Counted from the stretch's first letter, positions 50,325-59,486 are shown. The stretch: 64,000 nt of DNA from a gamma proteobacterium L18 (GCA_000497835.1 KI547171.1:284895-348894); one strand, 5' to 3'. Notes: generated by a model from the letters alone, not told the origin. Numbers and translations are program-made.

Positions 50325-51416
50325 TCAGCGTTGGGACTTCAGCTGACCGCGCTGCCCATGCCGCTCCAGCGCCAGCTCGATCAGGCGGCTGACCAGCTCG
50401 GTGTAGGTCATGCCGGCCGCCAACCACAGTTGCGGGTACATGCTGATGCGGGTAAAGCCGGGCAGGGTGTTGAGTTCGTTGATGATCACCTCGCCGCTGT
50501 CGGTCAGGAATACGTCCACCCGCGCCAGGCCACTGCAGCCCAGTACCTGGAAGGCTTCGATCGCCAGGGCGCGGATGCGCTCGCTGGCTTCAATGGGAAT
50601 GTCCGCCGGCACCAGCACCTGGGCCGCATCGCCATCGATGTATTTGCTGTCGTAGGAATAGAAGCCGCCCTTGACCACGATCTCGCCGCAGCCGCTGGCG
50701 ATCGGCGCGTCATTGCCCAACACGGCGCATTCGATTTCGCGGCCCTGTACGGCAGCCTCCACCAGCACCTTGTTGTCGTAGGTCAGGGCCAGGTCCACGG
50801 CCTGCCAGTAACCGGCTTCATCCTCGACCTTGCTGACACCCACCGATGATCCCAGGTTGGCCGGCTTGACGAACACCGGCAGGCCCAGTTCGGCCTGCAC
50901 CTGGGTAAAGTCCCGACGCCTTGCAGTGGCCCGCGTGAGGGTGATGAATGGGGTGATGGCCAGTCCCGCATCACGCAGCAGGCGCTTGCTGATGTCCTTG
51001 TCCATGCACACCGCCGAACCCAGCACGTCGGAGCCCACGAAGGGCAGGTCGGCCATGCGCAGCAGGCCCTGCAGGCAGCCGTCCTCGCCCTGGGTGCCGT
51101 GTACCACGGGGAAGATCACGTCGATGTGCGCCAGCGGCGAGGCGCCGGTTTCCAGCAATTGGCGCTCGGCCTTGCCGGGCACCAGGGCCAGCTCGCGGTG
51201 GGAGCGGTTGAGGGCGATCAGCGCCGGGTCTTCCTGGTTGAGCAGGTAGTTGGAGGCATCGTTGAGGTGCCATTGGCCGTCCTTGTCGATGCCGATCAGC
51301 ACCGGTTCGAAACGCTCGCGGTCCAGCGCCTCGACGATGTTGCGCGCCGACTGCAACGACACTTCATGCTCGGCCGAACGGCCGCCGAAAATCACCCCTA
51401 CGCGCATTTTGCTCAT
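50325..51416 (-). CDS. ddlA: D-alanine--D-alanine ligase
   Basis: A 363-aa ATP-grasp ligase making D-Ala-D-Ala for peptidoglycan. The N-terminal block VGVIFGGRSAEHEVSLQSA is a Ddl signature; HGTQGEDGCLQGLL, the ATP-binding KPANLGSSVGVSKV and the catalytic/metal block ARVDVFLTDSGEVIINELNT are complete. Length and the HGTQGEDG form match the A type (DdlA) rather than the division-cluster DdlB. It is divergent from hemB with 171 bases between. The REP array ends just after its stop codon. Confidence 0.95.
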   Translation of the reverse strand: MSKMRVGVIFGGRSAEHEVSLQSARNIVEALDRERFEPVLIGIDKDGQWHLNDASNYLLNQEDPALIALNRSHRELALVPGKAERQLLETGASPLAHIDVIFPVVHGTQGEDGCLQGLLRMADLPFVGSDVLGSAVCMDKDISKRLLRDAGLAITPFITLTRATARRRDFTQVQAELGLPVFVKPANLGSSVGVSKVEDEAGYWQAVDLALTYDNKVLVEAAVQGREIECAVLGNDAPIASGCGEIVVKGGFYSYDSKYIDGDAAQVLVPADIPIEASERIRALAIEAFQVLGCSGLARVDVFLTDSGEVIINELNTLPGFTRISMYPQLWLAAGMTYTELVSRLIELALERHGQRGQLKSQR

Positions 51417-51587
51417 GATCAGTTCCTGGTAACCGCAGCCTGACGGCAGCGCCTACGGCTGGATGGGAGACGTGGGACAAGACTGTTACACTGGCTGCAA
51501 GAATGCATTGTCAAAGCCGATTTGTCCTTCACGCCGGACAGGCATAATCTGACGCACTGATTGGTTATCTTCAACACAGGAATCCCG

Positions 51588-52559
51588 ATGTCCCAGTTCC
51601 CTATCGCTCGTCCACGGCGCCTGCGGCGTTCCGAGAACCTCCGTTCGCTGTTCCAGGAAACCGAGTTCAGCCTGGATGACCTGGTGCTGCCGATTTTCGT
51701 CGAGGAAGAGATCGATGACTTCGTGCCTATCACCAGCATGCCCGGTGTGGCGCGCATCCCCGAATCCAAGCTGGCCGGCGAGATCGAGCGCTATGCCCGC
51801 GCCGGCATCAAGTCGGTGATGACCTTTGGTGTGTCGCACAAGCTGGACGCCGACGGCAGTGACACCTGGCAGGAAAACGGCCTGGTGTCGCGCATCGCGC
51901 GCATCTGCAAGGACGCCGTGCCGGAAATGATCGTGATGGCCGACACCTGCTTCTGCGAATACACCTCCCACGGCCACTGCGGTGTGCTGTGCGAGCACGG
52001 CGTGGACAACGACGCCACCTTGCGCAACCTGGGCAAGCAGGCCGTGGCTGCGGCCCGTGCCGGTGCCGATTTCATCTCGCCGTCGGCGGCGATGGACGGC
52101 CAGGTGCAGGCCATCCGCAGTGCGCTGGACGAGGCGGGCTTCATTGACACCTCGATCATGGCCTATTCCACCAAGTTCGCTTCGGCCCTGTACGGTCCGT
52201 TCCGCGAAGCTGGCGGCTCGGCGCTCAAGGGTGACCGCAAGGCCTACCAGATGAACCCGATGAACCGCCGCGAAGCGGTGCGCGAGTCGCTGATGGACGA
52301 GCAGGAGGGTGCGGATGCCATCATGGTCAAGCCGGCCGGCGCGTACCTGGACATCATCCGCGACATCCGCGAAGCCTCGCGCCTGCCGCTGACCGCGTAT
52401 CAGGTGAGCGGCGAATACGCGATGATCAAGTTCGGTGCCCAGGCCGGTGCCATTGATGAAGCGCGTGTGGTGCGTGAAAGCCTGGGCGCGATCAAGCGTG
52501 CCGGTGCTGACCTGATCTTCACCTACTTCGCCATGGACATCGCCCGCGACGGGATTTGA
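51588..52559 (+). CDS. hemB: Porphobilinogen synthase
   Basis: A 323-aa delta-aminolevulinate dehydratase, joining two ALA molecules into porphobilinogen for haem. Schiff-base lysines are in MAYSTKFASALYG and MVKPAGAYLDI. The metal region CFCEYTSHGHCGVL has the Cys pattern. The ATG at 51588 has AGGA at a good distance; an earlier in-frame GTG (51561) would add nine residues. Monocistronic, with an inverted repeat downstream. Confidence 0.97.
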   Translation: MSQFPIARPRRLRRSENLRSLFQETEFSLDDLVLPIFVEEEIDDFVPITSMPGVARIPESKLAGEIERYARAGIKSVMTFGVSHKLDADGSDTWQENGLVSRIARICKDAVPEMIVMADTCFCEYTSHGHCGVLCEHGVDNDATLRNLGKQAVAAARAGADFISPSAAMDGQVQAIRSALDEAGFIDTSIMAYSTKFASALYGPFREAGGSALKGDRKAYQMNPMNRREAVRESLMDEQEGADAIMVKPAGAYLDIIRDIREASRLPLTAYQVSGEYAMIKFGAQAGAIDEARVVRESLGAIKRAGADLIFTYFAMDIARDGI

Positions 52560-52574
52560 TTGCGGCGTTGACTG

Positions 52575-52647
52575 CTTCCCGAGCTTCGCCCGGTCCCACA
52601 AGCGGTATCACCTGACACCCTTGTGGGACCGGGCGAAGCTCGGGAAG
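52575..52647. repeat. REP-type inverted pair, GTGGGACCGGGCGAAGC family
   Basis: Arms CTTCCCGAGCTTCGCCCGGT and complement. Lies between hemB and a LysR gene and may end the hemB transcript. Confidence 0.85.
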
Positions 52648-52754
52648 GGCGTCCCACAATTTTTCACTCCAGGCGAATAGCCTTTTCATCCTGCGGAATA
52701 ATCATTCGCGAACTGTGTGTGACAATTGCAGCTTCACCATCTTCGAGGCATTCG

Positions 52755-53663
52755 ATGGACACTCTGCAAAACATGCGCACCTTCGTCTGCGTCGCCGAGG
52801 CCGGCAGTTTCAGCCATGCCGCCAAACAATTGAATGTCGCCGTGGCCACGGTGTCGCGCAGTGTCGCGGCGCTGGAAGCGCACCTGCGCGCACGCCTGCT
52901 CAACCGCAGCACCCGCCATGTGGCCCTGACCGAAGTGGGCCAGCGCTACCTGGTGCGTTGCGAGCAGATCATCGCCCATGTCGACGAAGCTGAAGTCGAG
53001 GCTGGCAACACCCAATTGCGCCCCAGCGGCCGCCTGCGGGTGCATTCGATGATGGGGGTGGGCCGTCACTATGTGGTGCCGGCCATCGCCGACTACCGCC
53101 AGCAATACCCTGAGGTCAGCTTCGAACTGACCATGGCCAACCGCATGCCGGACCTGATTGAAGAAGGCATTGACGTGGCCATCGTGCTGGCCCCGCAACT
53201 GCCCGACTCGGGGTACGTCAGCCAGCGCATCGGCCAGTCCTACAGCGTGCTGTGCGCCTCGCCCGATTACCTCGCCCGTCACGGCGCGCCGCTAACGCCC
53301 CAGGCCTTGCATGGCCATGAGTGCCTGCGGCTGGTCAACCCCAGCAGCGCCACTGACCTGTGGGAATTCCATGGCGAAGACGATGTGCAGCGCATCACCC
53401 TGGGGCCGTCGGCGTTCCAGGTGAACATGGGCGATGCCATGATCGAGGCAATCGAATCGGGAATGGGGGTGGGATCGCTGCCGGTGTTCTCGGCCCAGAA
53501 AGGCATCGACAGTGGCAGCCTGGTGCGCCTGTTGCCGCAGTATCGGCTGCAATGCCTGAACGTGTATGCGGTGTACCCGAACCGGCGCTACCTGGATGCC
53601 AAGATCAAGGTGTTGATAAGCCATCTGCGTGGGGTATTGCCGGGTGGGCAGGTGCAGGCCTGA
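52755..53663 (+). CDS. LysR-family transcriptional regulator
   Basis: A 302-aa LTTR. The HTH is NMRTFVCVAEAGSFSHAAKQ, then LNVAVATVSRSVAALEAHLR and ARLLNRSTRHVALTEVGQRY (residues 5-65), with a full effector domain (GRLRVHSMMGVGRHYVVPAI onward). ATG 52755 starts at MDTLQNM, the usual N-terminus; the open frame upstream runs through repeat DNA. Neither neighbour (hemB; a small membrane protein on the other strand) is an obvious target, so its regulon cannot be told. Confidence 0.88.
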   Translation: MDTLQNMRTFVCVAEAGSFSHAAKQLNVAVATVSRSVAALEAHLRARLLNRSTRHVALTEVGQRYLVRCEQIIAHVDEAEVEAGNTQLRPSGRLRVHSMMGVGRHYVVPAIADYRQQYPEVSFELTMANRMPDLIEEGIDVAIVLAPQLPDSGYVSQRIGQSYSVLCASPDYLARHGAPLTPQALHGHECLRLVNPSSATDLWEFHGEDDVQRITLGPSAFQVNMGDAMIEAIESGMGVGSLPVFSAQKGIDSGSLVRLLPQYRLQCLNVYAVYPNRRYLDAKIKVLISHLRGVLPGGQVQA

Positions 53664-53666
53664 GGG

Positions 53667-53804
53667 TCAGTCTTGCGCGCGGGTGTGCTGGGAAGCCACC
53701 AGGGCCCGGCGACGGGCCTGACCGCGACGGTATTCGCGGCGATGATCAATGGCGATGCCGCACGATATCAGCAGCAGCAATGCGGAGGCGACGAGACGTA
53801 GCAT
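53667..53804 (-). CDS. Small membrane protein, basic C-terminus
   Basis: A 45-aa protein: membrane helix MLRLVASALLLLISCGIAID followed by a basic tail with Arg-rich HRREYRRGQARRRAL. Start ATG 53804 is preceded by AAGGA at a suitable distance. Short single-helix proteins of this form occur in pseudomonads, but I do not know a function. It ends four bases before the stop codon region of the convergent LysR gene. Confidence 0.65.
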   Translation of the reverse strand: MLRLVASALLLLISCGIAIDHRREYRRGQARRRALVASQHTRAQD

Positions 53805-53923
53805 GGGCGGTCCTTACAGGTTCTTTCAATCCGGCGCTACTCTACCAACGGCTAGGGTGCGACGCTAGGTCGCAGGTCGCAAGGCTGTTTTCCAAAACCG
53901 GTAACAATCCATTACATCGCGCA

Positions 53924-55333
53924 TCAAAATGAGCCAATGATGCGTCCCAGCATGGCCATGGCGTCCTCGCTGCGTTTGTCCCACGGGTGCCCGTGGTTGA
54001 GCCGCGCGCACTGGCTGAAGCTGCGCGTGGCCGAGAAAATCGGCCCCGGTGCGATGCTGATGCCCTGGGCCAGCGCCAGCTGGAACAGTTGCAGGGAATC
54101 CACCTGCCGCGGAAATTCAAACCACAGAAAATAACCGCCGTCGGGCCGCGTCACCCGCGTGCTTTCGGGAAAATGCCGCGCCGCCGACGCCAGCATCGCG
54201 CTTTGCTGCATCTCCAGGTTGTGCCGCAGCTTGCGCAGGTGACGGTCGTAGCCGCCGTGTTGCAGGTAGTCGGCGATGGCCGCCTGGGCCGGCACGGATG
54301 GCGAGATGGTGGTCATCAGCTTCAGGCGGCTGATCTGCTGGGCAAAGCGCCCGCCGGCCACCCAGCCCACCCGGTAGCCGGGCGCCAGGCTTTTGGAAAA
54401 CGAGCCGCAGTGCATCACCAGGCCGTCGCGGTCCAGGCGCTTGACCGGCTGCTGAGGCTGGGCGCCGTAGTGCAGCTCGCTGTACACGTCATCCTCGATC
54501 AGCGGTACCTGATGCTGGTGCAACAGGCCGTACAGCGCCTCCTTGGCGGCGGCCGGCAGGCTGGCACCCAGGGGGTTCTGCAGGCTGCTCATGAACCAGC
54601 AGGCCTTGATGGGCAAGCGTTGCAGGCGGTCGGCCAGCACGCTCAGGTCCACCCCTTCGCGCGGGTGCACGGGGATTTCCACGGCCTTGAGCTTCAAGCG
54701 TTCCAGTACCTGCAGCGTCGCGTAGAAAGCCGGCGACTCGATGGCCACCAGGTCGCCAGGCTGGGTCACCGATTGCAGGCACAGGTTCAACGCTTCCAGC
54801 GCGCCGTTGGTGATCACCAGCTCATCCATGGCCAGGTGCACGCCGCTGATCATGTAGCGCAGGGCAATCTGGCGGCGCAGGTCGGGGTTGCCCGCGGTCA
54901 TGTCGGCGATCACCGCCTGGGGCGCCATATCGCGCACGGTGCGCGCCATGGAGCGGGCCAGGCGCTGCAACGGATACAGGTCGGGGCTGGGGAACGCCGA
55001 ACCGAAGGGCACGGTGTTGGGGTCCTTGAGTGAGCCCAGCACCGAGAACACCAGCTCGCTGACGTCCACGTCGGTGCTTTCGGCCTGGCGATCGCTGATG
55101 CTGGGCTCGGTCAGGGGCCTGGCCGCCTGCTCGCGCACGTAATAGCCCGAGCGCGCGCGGGCCTGGATAAGGCCACGGTCTTCGAGCAGGTAGTAGGCCT
55201 GGAATACAGTCGATGGGCTGACCACGAAGGTACGGCTGGCGGTGCGCACCGAGGGTACTTTCTCCCCGGCCTTGAGCACGCCGGTGCGGATCATCAGGGA
55301 GATTTCGTCAGCGAGCTGTTCGTAGCGTTTCAT
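53924..55333 (-). CDS. MocR-family regulator (GntR HTH plus aminotransferase domain)
   Basis: A 469-aa PLP-dependent GntR-type regulator. HTH in KRYEQLADEISLMIRTGVLK, then VPSVRTASRTFVVSPSTVFQ and AYYLLEDRGLIQARARSGYY; the aminotransferase domain has the PLP Lys in CGSFSKSLAPGYRVGWV and the Asn/Asp set in SLQNPLGASLP and IEDDVYSELHYG. ATG 55333 (MKRYEQ) is chosen; the frame extends to 55384 without family sequence. No divergent target gene is adjacent: map lies 84 bases upstream on the same strand. Its target is unknown. Confidence 0.88.
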   Translation of the reverse strand: MKRYEQLADEISLMIRTGVLKAGEKVPSVRTASRTFVVSPSTVFQAYYLLEDRGLIQARARSGYYVREQAARPLTEPSISDRQAESTDVDVSELVFSVLGSLKDPNTVPFGSAFPSPDLYPLQRLARSMARTVRDMAPQAVIADMTAGNPDLRRQIALRYMISGVHLAMDELVITNGALEALNLCLQSVTQPGDLVAIESPAFYATLQVLERLKLKAVEIPVHPREGVDLSVLADRLQRLPIKACWFMSSLQNPLGASLPAAAKEALYGLLHQHQVPLIEDDVYSELHYGAQPQQPVKRLDRDGLVMHCGSFSKSLAPGYRVGWVAGGRFAQQISRLKLMTTISPSVPAQAAIADYLQHGGYDRHLRKLRHNLEMQQSAMLASAARHFPESTRVTRPDGGYFLWFEFPRQVDSLQLFQLALAQGISIAPGPIFSATRSFSQCARLNHGHPWDKRSEDAMAMLGRIIGSF

Positions 55334-55417
55334 GATGAGCCGGCGCGGGGGAGGGGGCACCAGCATGCCGCTGAATCTGCTCACATACCAGCGGCAGATT
55401 CAGCGCAAAACAGCGGA

Positions 55418-56209
55418 TCAGATGATTGCGTCGTAGCCCGGTACCGGGTGCGGCCATGGGGTGAGGATCTGGAAACCGTCGTCAGTGACCGCCACCATGT
55501 GCTCCCATTGCGCCGACAACGAGCCGTCGCGGGTCAGCACCGTCCAGCCATCGGCCAGGGTATGGGTGCCGCGCTTGCCGGCGTTGAGCATCGGCTCCAC
55601 GGTGAAGATCATGCCCTTGACCAGCTTCATGCCCTGGCCCTTCATGCCGTAGTGCAGCACTTGTGGCTCATCGTGATAGACCTTGCCGATGCCATGGCCG
55701 CAGTACTCGCGCACCACGCTGAAGCCGGCCGCCTCCGCGACGGTTTGAATCGCATGGCCGATATCACCCAGGTGCGCGCCAGGGCGTACCTGGCGGATAC
55801 CGGCGCACATGGCGTCGTACGTGGTACGTATCAGGCGCTGGGCGTCATCGCTGACCTGGCCCACCGGGTACATGCGGCTGGTGTCACCGAACCAGCCATC
55901 CTTGATCACCGCCACGTCGATATTGAGGATATCGCCGTCCGCCAGCACCTTGCCGTTGGGGATGCCGTGGCAGATCACGTCGTTGACCGAGGCGCAGATG
56001 GTCTTGGGGAAACCGTGATAGCCGACGTTGGCCGGCTTGGCCTTCTGCACCTTGACGATGTAGTCGTTGCAGAGACGGTCCAGCTCATCGGTGGACACGC
56101 CAGGTTTTACGTAGGGGGTGATCATGTCCAGCACATCGGCGGCCAGCTTGCCGGCGATGCGTGATTGTTCGATACCGGCGGCGTCGTGAATCGTGACTTT
56201 CTTGCTCAT
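55418..56209 (-). CDS. map: Type I methionine aminopeptidase
   Basis: A 263-aa methionine aminopeptidase that removes N-terminal Met. The pita-bread metal ligands are in NIDVAVIKDGWFGDTSRMY (two Asp), the His in YCGHGIGKVYHDEP and the Glu residues in FTVEPML and WEHMVAV. ATG 56209 overlaps the stop of the ParD-like gene (ATGA), so both are translated from one mRNA. A second map gene probably exists elsewhere, since this coupling to a ParD-like partner marks an extra copy in many pseudomonads; that is not shown by the sequence. Confidence 0.93.
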   Translation of the reverse strand: MSKKVTIHDAAGIEQSRIAGKLAADVLDMITPYVKPGVSTDELDRLCNDYIVKVQKAKPANVGYHGFPKTICASVNDVICHGIPNGKVLADGDILNIDVAVIKDGWFGDTSRMYPVGQVSDDAQRLIRTTYDAMCAGIRQVRPGAHLGDIGHAIQTVAEAAGFSVVREYCGHGIGKVYHDEPQVLHYGMKGQGMKLVKGMIFTVEPMLNAGKRGTHTLADGWTVLTRDGSLSAQWEHMVAVTDDGFQILTPWPHPVPGYDAII

Positions 56210-56454
56210 TGGGCGCTCCCGGCCAGTTGGCGTTGTTCCATGCAGGTGGCGACCGTCTGCAGGTCGAAGCCGCCGGCCTGTTCGGCGCGGATCAGCAATT
56301 GCGTGAGTTCGTTGTGGGGCAGGTGAGGGTGCAGCTCGGCAAGCATGCCGATGCGCATCCAGTGCTCGGCCTGGGCGTTGATGGAGCGGCTCAGGGCGTT
56401 GGAGGTGATGCGCAGGTTTTCGTGCATCACGTCGGAGATTTTGACGATACCCAT
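56206..56454 (-). CDS. ParD-like antitoxin-family protein
   Basis: An 82-aa ParD-like protein (start MGIVKISDVMHENLRITSNA, with a ribbon-helix-helix-type N-terminus; ends QTVATCMEQRQLAGSAQ). Such proteins resemble ParD antitoxins but usually lack a ParE partner. Here the gene overlaps map by ATGA, and no toxin gene is adjacent. ATG 56454 is preferred; ATG 56469 lies inside the palindrome CCATATA-N7-TATATGG (56466-56486), which looks like its autoregulatory site. It may repress its own operon including map. Confidence 0.8.
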   Translation of the reverse strand: MGIVKISDVMHENLRITSNALSRSINAQAEHWMRIGMLAELHPHLPHNELTQLLIRAEQAGGFDLQTVATCMEQRQLAGSAQ

Positions 56455-56465
56455 GGGGGGACGGT

Positions 56466-56486
56466 CCATATATGAAGTGTATATGG
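56466..56486. promoter_or_regulatory. Candidate operator of the ParD-like/map operon
   Basis: CCATATA, 7 bases, TATATGG: a perfect inverted repeat just upstream of the ParD-like start. Ribbon-helix-helix proteins bind sites of this form. Confidence 0.5.
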
Positions 56487-56525
56487 AACGTATGGTAGCG
56501 TGGTTGGCGAGGCAACGCCAGCATT

Positions 56526-56887
56526 GATGCCGAACCTACAAGGCGGACCAGGCAATGGCACAGACATAACTGGCCCGAAACAAATGTAGGACCGGCCTGT
56601 GGCCGGGAAGCGCCGCGCGGGCGGCGCTCGATCTCAAGAACGCAGAAAAAAACCTCGGCTGGCGCTTGGTGGCCGTAACGCGATTGTCAGGCGGGATCTT
56701 CCAGGAAAACCTGGGACGCCTGCCTTGAAACCGCGTCATGGCTCAGAGGTGCATGCCTTTGTTTTTCTGTCGGTCTTGAGATCGAGCGCCGCCCGCGCGG
56801 CGCTTCCCGGCCACAGGCCGGTCCTACATTTGTTTCGGGCCAATTTTGTCTGTTAGGTCACCTGGTCCGCCTTGTTTGTTTGGCATC
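56526..56887. mobile_element. MITE-like element with about 125-base inverted ends
   Basis: Left arm 56526-56653 and right arm 56761-56887 are complementary over almost their whole length: GATGCC...ACAAGGCGGACCAGG, TGGCCCGAAACAAATGTAGG, then ACCGGCCTGTGGCCGGGAAG and the GCGCTCGATCTCAAGA core. The spacer of about 107 bases has no gene. No transposase inside, so it is a non-autonomous element. The inner core is the same as the palindromes at 34567 and 44039. It fills the gap between the ParD-like and the Tyr/Gly-rich genes. Confidence 0.75.
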
Positions 56888-56902
56888 AAATCGGCGTTGG
56901 AG

Positions 56903-57238
56903 TTACCAGCGGCCGTACCCTGGGCGGTGGTCATAACGGTAGTAGTCGTCATGACGATAGTGGCCGCCGTAGTAGTAAGGGCGTGGCGGCGGGGCAGGTA
57001 CGTAGGCGACCGGCTGTTGGTAGTAACCCTGATACACCGGCTGCTGGTAATACCCCTGATACGCCGGACGGTAGTGGTGGTGTTCATGCACCGGCCCGCT
57101 CAGGGCCCCGGCCACCACGGCGCCCACGACGGCCCCGGCGATGACGGGCACGATCACGTCGCGTTCACCTGCGCTGGCGGTACCGGCGGCAATCAGGCAA
57201 CCGGATAGAATCAGGGCTTGGGTCATCTTCGAAATCAT
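56903..57238 (-). CDS. Tyr/His/Pro-rich small exported protein
   Basis: A 111-aa protein. N-terminal signal (MISKMTQALILSGCLIAAGT), in which LSGC also fits a lipobox, so it may be a lipoprotein. A glycine-rich membrane-type stretch (VPVIAGAVVGAVVAGALSG) follows, then HEHHHYRPAYQGYYQQPVYQ-type repeats and a Tyr/Arg-rich end with YYYGGHYRHDDYYRY. This glycine-zipper plus low-complexity form is seen in small envelope proteins of unknown role. ATG 57238 has AAGGAGA six bases before it. Confidence 0.75.
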   Translation of the reverse strand: MISKMTQALILSGCLIAAGTASAGERDVIVPVIAGAVVGAVVAGALSGPVHEHHHYRPAYQGYYQQPVYQGYYQQPVAYVPAPPPRPYYYGGHYRHDDYYRYDHRPGYGRW

Positions 57239-57367
57239 GGGTGTCTCCTTTGGCGGGTAATGGGTTCGCCATGGAGCTATGAAACAACGGATTCGTGTAA
57301 GTGGATGTCTACAATCGGTAAAGATTGGGTAAACCCGTCGCCGCTGTTGCGTTGTGGGAGCTGGCGG

Positions 57368-58003
57368 TCAGGGGCGGCTTTCGACTGCCATGCGTATGGC
57401 CAGGCCGGCGAGCACGGTGCCCATCAACCACCGCTGCACTACCTGCCAGGTGGGGCGGTTGGCCAGGAAGGCGGCGATGGTGCCGGCCATCATGGTAATC
57501 AAACCGTTCACTAACAGGCTGATGACAATCTGCGTGCTGCCCAGTACCAGCGACTGTGCCAGCACGCTGCCATGGCCGCTGGGGCTGACGAATTGCGGCA
57601 GCAGCGACAGGTACATCACGGCAATCTTGGGGTTGAGCAGGTTGGTCACCAAACCCATGGTGAACAGTTTGCGCGGGCTGTCGGCGGGCAGGTTGCGCAC
57701 CTGGAACGGCGAACGGCCGCCCGGTTTCACCGCTTGCCAGGCCAGGTACAGCAGGTACAGTGCGCCGCCCAACCGCAGCGTGTCGTAGGCGAACGGGACG
57801 GCCAGCAGCAGGGCGGTGATGCCCAGGGCAGCGCACAGCATGTAGATCACAAAGCCTGCGGCCACGCCGCTCAAAGAGATCAGCCCCGCCGTGCGGCCTT
57901 GGCAGATGGAGCGCGAAATCAGGTAGACCATGTTCGGCCCTGGGGTCAGCACCATGCCCAGGGCGATCAGGGCAAAGGCCAGCAGGCTGGTTGATTCGGG
58001 CAT
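57368..58003 (-). CDS. LysE/RhtB-family exporter
   Basis: A 211-aa amino-acid exporter with six hydrophobic segments. The opening ALIALGMVLTPGPNMVYLIS contains the family's TPGPN motif; the LLNPKIAVMYLSLLPQFV stretch is the second signature. Substrates are amino acids or homoserine lactones; the precise one cannot be told. Monocistronic, leftward, between a small exported protein gene and a divergent chemotaxis-like gene. Confidence 0.92.
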   Translation of the reverse strand: MPESTSLLAFALIALGMVLTPGPNMVYLISRSICQGRTAGLISLSGVAAGFVIYMLCAALGITALLLAVPFAYDTLRLGGALYLLYLAWQAVKPGGRSPFQVRNLPADSPRKLFTMGLVTNLLNPKIAVMYLSLLPQFVSPSGHGSVLAQSLVLGSTQIVISLLVNGLITMMAGTIAAFLANRPTWQVVQRWLMGTVLAGLAIRMAVESRP

Positions 58004-58166
58004 TGTCAGACTCCTGTCGGGAAGGGCGCGGCGCAGTATACCTGTAGCCCTTGCAGCGAGGCTGCGGCTACGGGATGCAAATCTTCCACAGCCCCCTCAA
58101 GCGCGGCGCTATCAGGCCGATATCGCGGTCACGATTCTGCCTTCCATGCCTTGAGATACGGTCCCC

Positions 58167-59486
58167 ATGATGTTTAACAAGCGGTTGAAACAAGAACTGG
58201 CGGTAATCGGTGAAAAGTTGTCCATCAATGAGCAGGTGATCGAAAGCCTGGACAGCGAGATGCTGACGCTGAACCTGGACCCTCAAGGCCGGGTGATCTA
58301 CGCCAACGACAACTTCAAGCGTGAAATGCACTACGGCGGTGATCAGTTGATCGGCCGCGCCCTGGTGGACCTGGTGCCCAGCGATGCCCGTGGCACCGAG
58401 CATTTCAAGCGCATGAAAACTGCCCTGCACAGCGGCGCCCATTGGGCGGGTGCGCTGCAGTTGACCCGGGGTGACAACGCCGATGCCTGGTTGCGGGCAA
58501 TCGTGCAGCCGGTGCGTAACAGCCAGGGCAAGATCCTGCACTGTTCGGTGTACGCCAATGACTTGACCCGTACCATCGACACCTCGCGCGAGCACGAAAA
58601 CCTGATCGATGCCCTGCAGCGGTCCACGGCGGTGATCGAGTTCAATCTGGACGGCACTGTGATCACCGCCAATGACCGTTTCCTCAGCGGCATGGGCTAC
58701 CGCTTGGAACAGGTCAAGGGCAAGCACCACCGCATGTTCTGTGAACCTGATGAGGCCCAGTCGTCGCAATACGAAGCATTTTGGGACACCCTGCGCCGTG
58801 GCGAGTTCGTCGCCAACCGCTTCAAGCGCGTGGACAGCGCTGGGCGTTTGGTGTGGCTGGAAGCCTCGTACAACCCCATCGCCGACGTGCATAACCGTTT
58901 GTACAAGGTGGTGAAGTTCGCCACGGTGATCACCGACCAGGTCAACCGTGAGCTGGCCGTGGCCGAGGCGGCGGACATTGCCTACAGCACCTCGGAAGAT
59001 ACCGACGCGGCGGCACGCCGGGGCAGCACCGTGGTGCAGGAGACCGTGGAGGTGATGCGCCAGTTGGCCGCGCAGATGCAAGCGGCGGCGGACGGTATTG
59101 CCGCGCTGGACAAGCAGTCGCAGGTCATCGGTACCATCATCAAGAGCATCAGCAGCATTGCCGATCAGACCAACCTGCTGGCACTGAACGCGGCCATCGA
59201 AGCGGCGCGTGCCGGGGAGCAGGGGCGTGGGTTTGCGGTGGTGGCCGATGAAGTGCGGCAACTGGCGTCGCGCACCAGCACGGCGACCGAGGAGATTGTC
59301 GCGGTGGTGCTGCAGAACCAGAAGCTGGCCGAAGAGGCCGTGCAGGTGATCGAGCAAGGTAAACGCCAGGCCGAGCAGGGGCTGGGGTTGGCGGCGCAGT
59401 CAGGGGCGGTGATTGCCGAGATTCAGGATGGGGCGCAGAAGGTGGTAAGTGCGGTGGGGCAGTTCAGCAGCCAGTTGTCTCACTGA
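58167..59486 (+). CDS. bdlA: Soluble PAS-PAS chemoreceptor, BdlA-like
   Basis: A 439-aa methyl-accepting chemotaxis protein with no membrane helix. Two PAS domains (about residues 25-130 and 150-260; for example NLDPQGRVIYANDNFKREMH and EFNLDGTVITANDRFL) precede the signalling domain, whose hairpin tip reads NAAIEAARAGEQGRGFAVVA. This layout matches BdlA, the biofilm-dispersion regulator of P. aeruginosa. It could sense redox or small molecules and affect c-di-GMP and cellulose-based biofilm formation; the link to wss is only suggested by function. Two ATGs at 58167 and 58170 are equivalent choices. Confidence 0.85.
   Translation: MMFNKRLKQELAVIGEKLSINEQVIESLDSEMLTLNLDPQGRVIYANDNFKREMHYGGDQLIGRALVDLVPSDARGTEHFKRMKTALHSGAHWAGALQLTRGDNADAWLRAIVQPVRNSQGKILHCSVYANDLTRTIDTSREHENLIDALQRSTAVIEFNLDGTVITANDRFLSGMGYRLEQVKGKHHRMFCEPDEAQSSQYEAFWDTLRRGEFVANRFKRVDSAGRLVWLEASYNPIADVHNRLYKVVKFATVITDQVNRELAVAEAADIAYSTSEDTDAAARRGSTVVQETVEVMRQLAAQMQAAADGIAALDKQSQVIGTIIKSISSIADQTNLLALNAAIEAARAGEQGRGFAVVADEVRQLASRTSTATEEIVAVVLQNQKLAEEAVQVIEQGKRQAEQGLGLAAQSGAVIAEIQDGAQKVVSAVGQFSSQLSH

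Noticed and set aside
49965..50849. A plus-strand frame coding for a protein with 34-residue repeats
   Set aside because: It is only the REP array read in a frame kept open by the 102-base unit, then continues antisense to ddl.
56206..56469. A toxin-antitoxin locus
   Set aside because: Only a ParD-like protein is present; the adjacent gene is map, not a ParE-type toxin.
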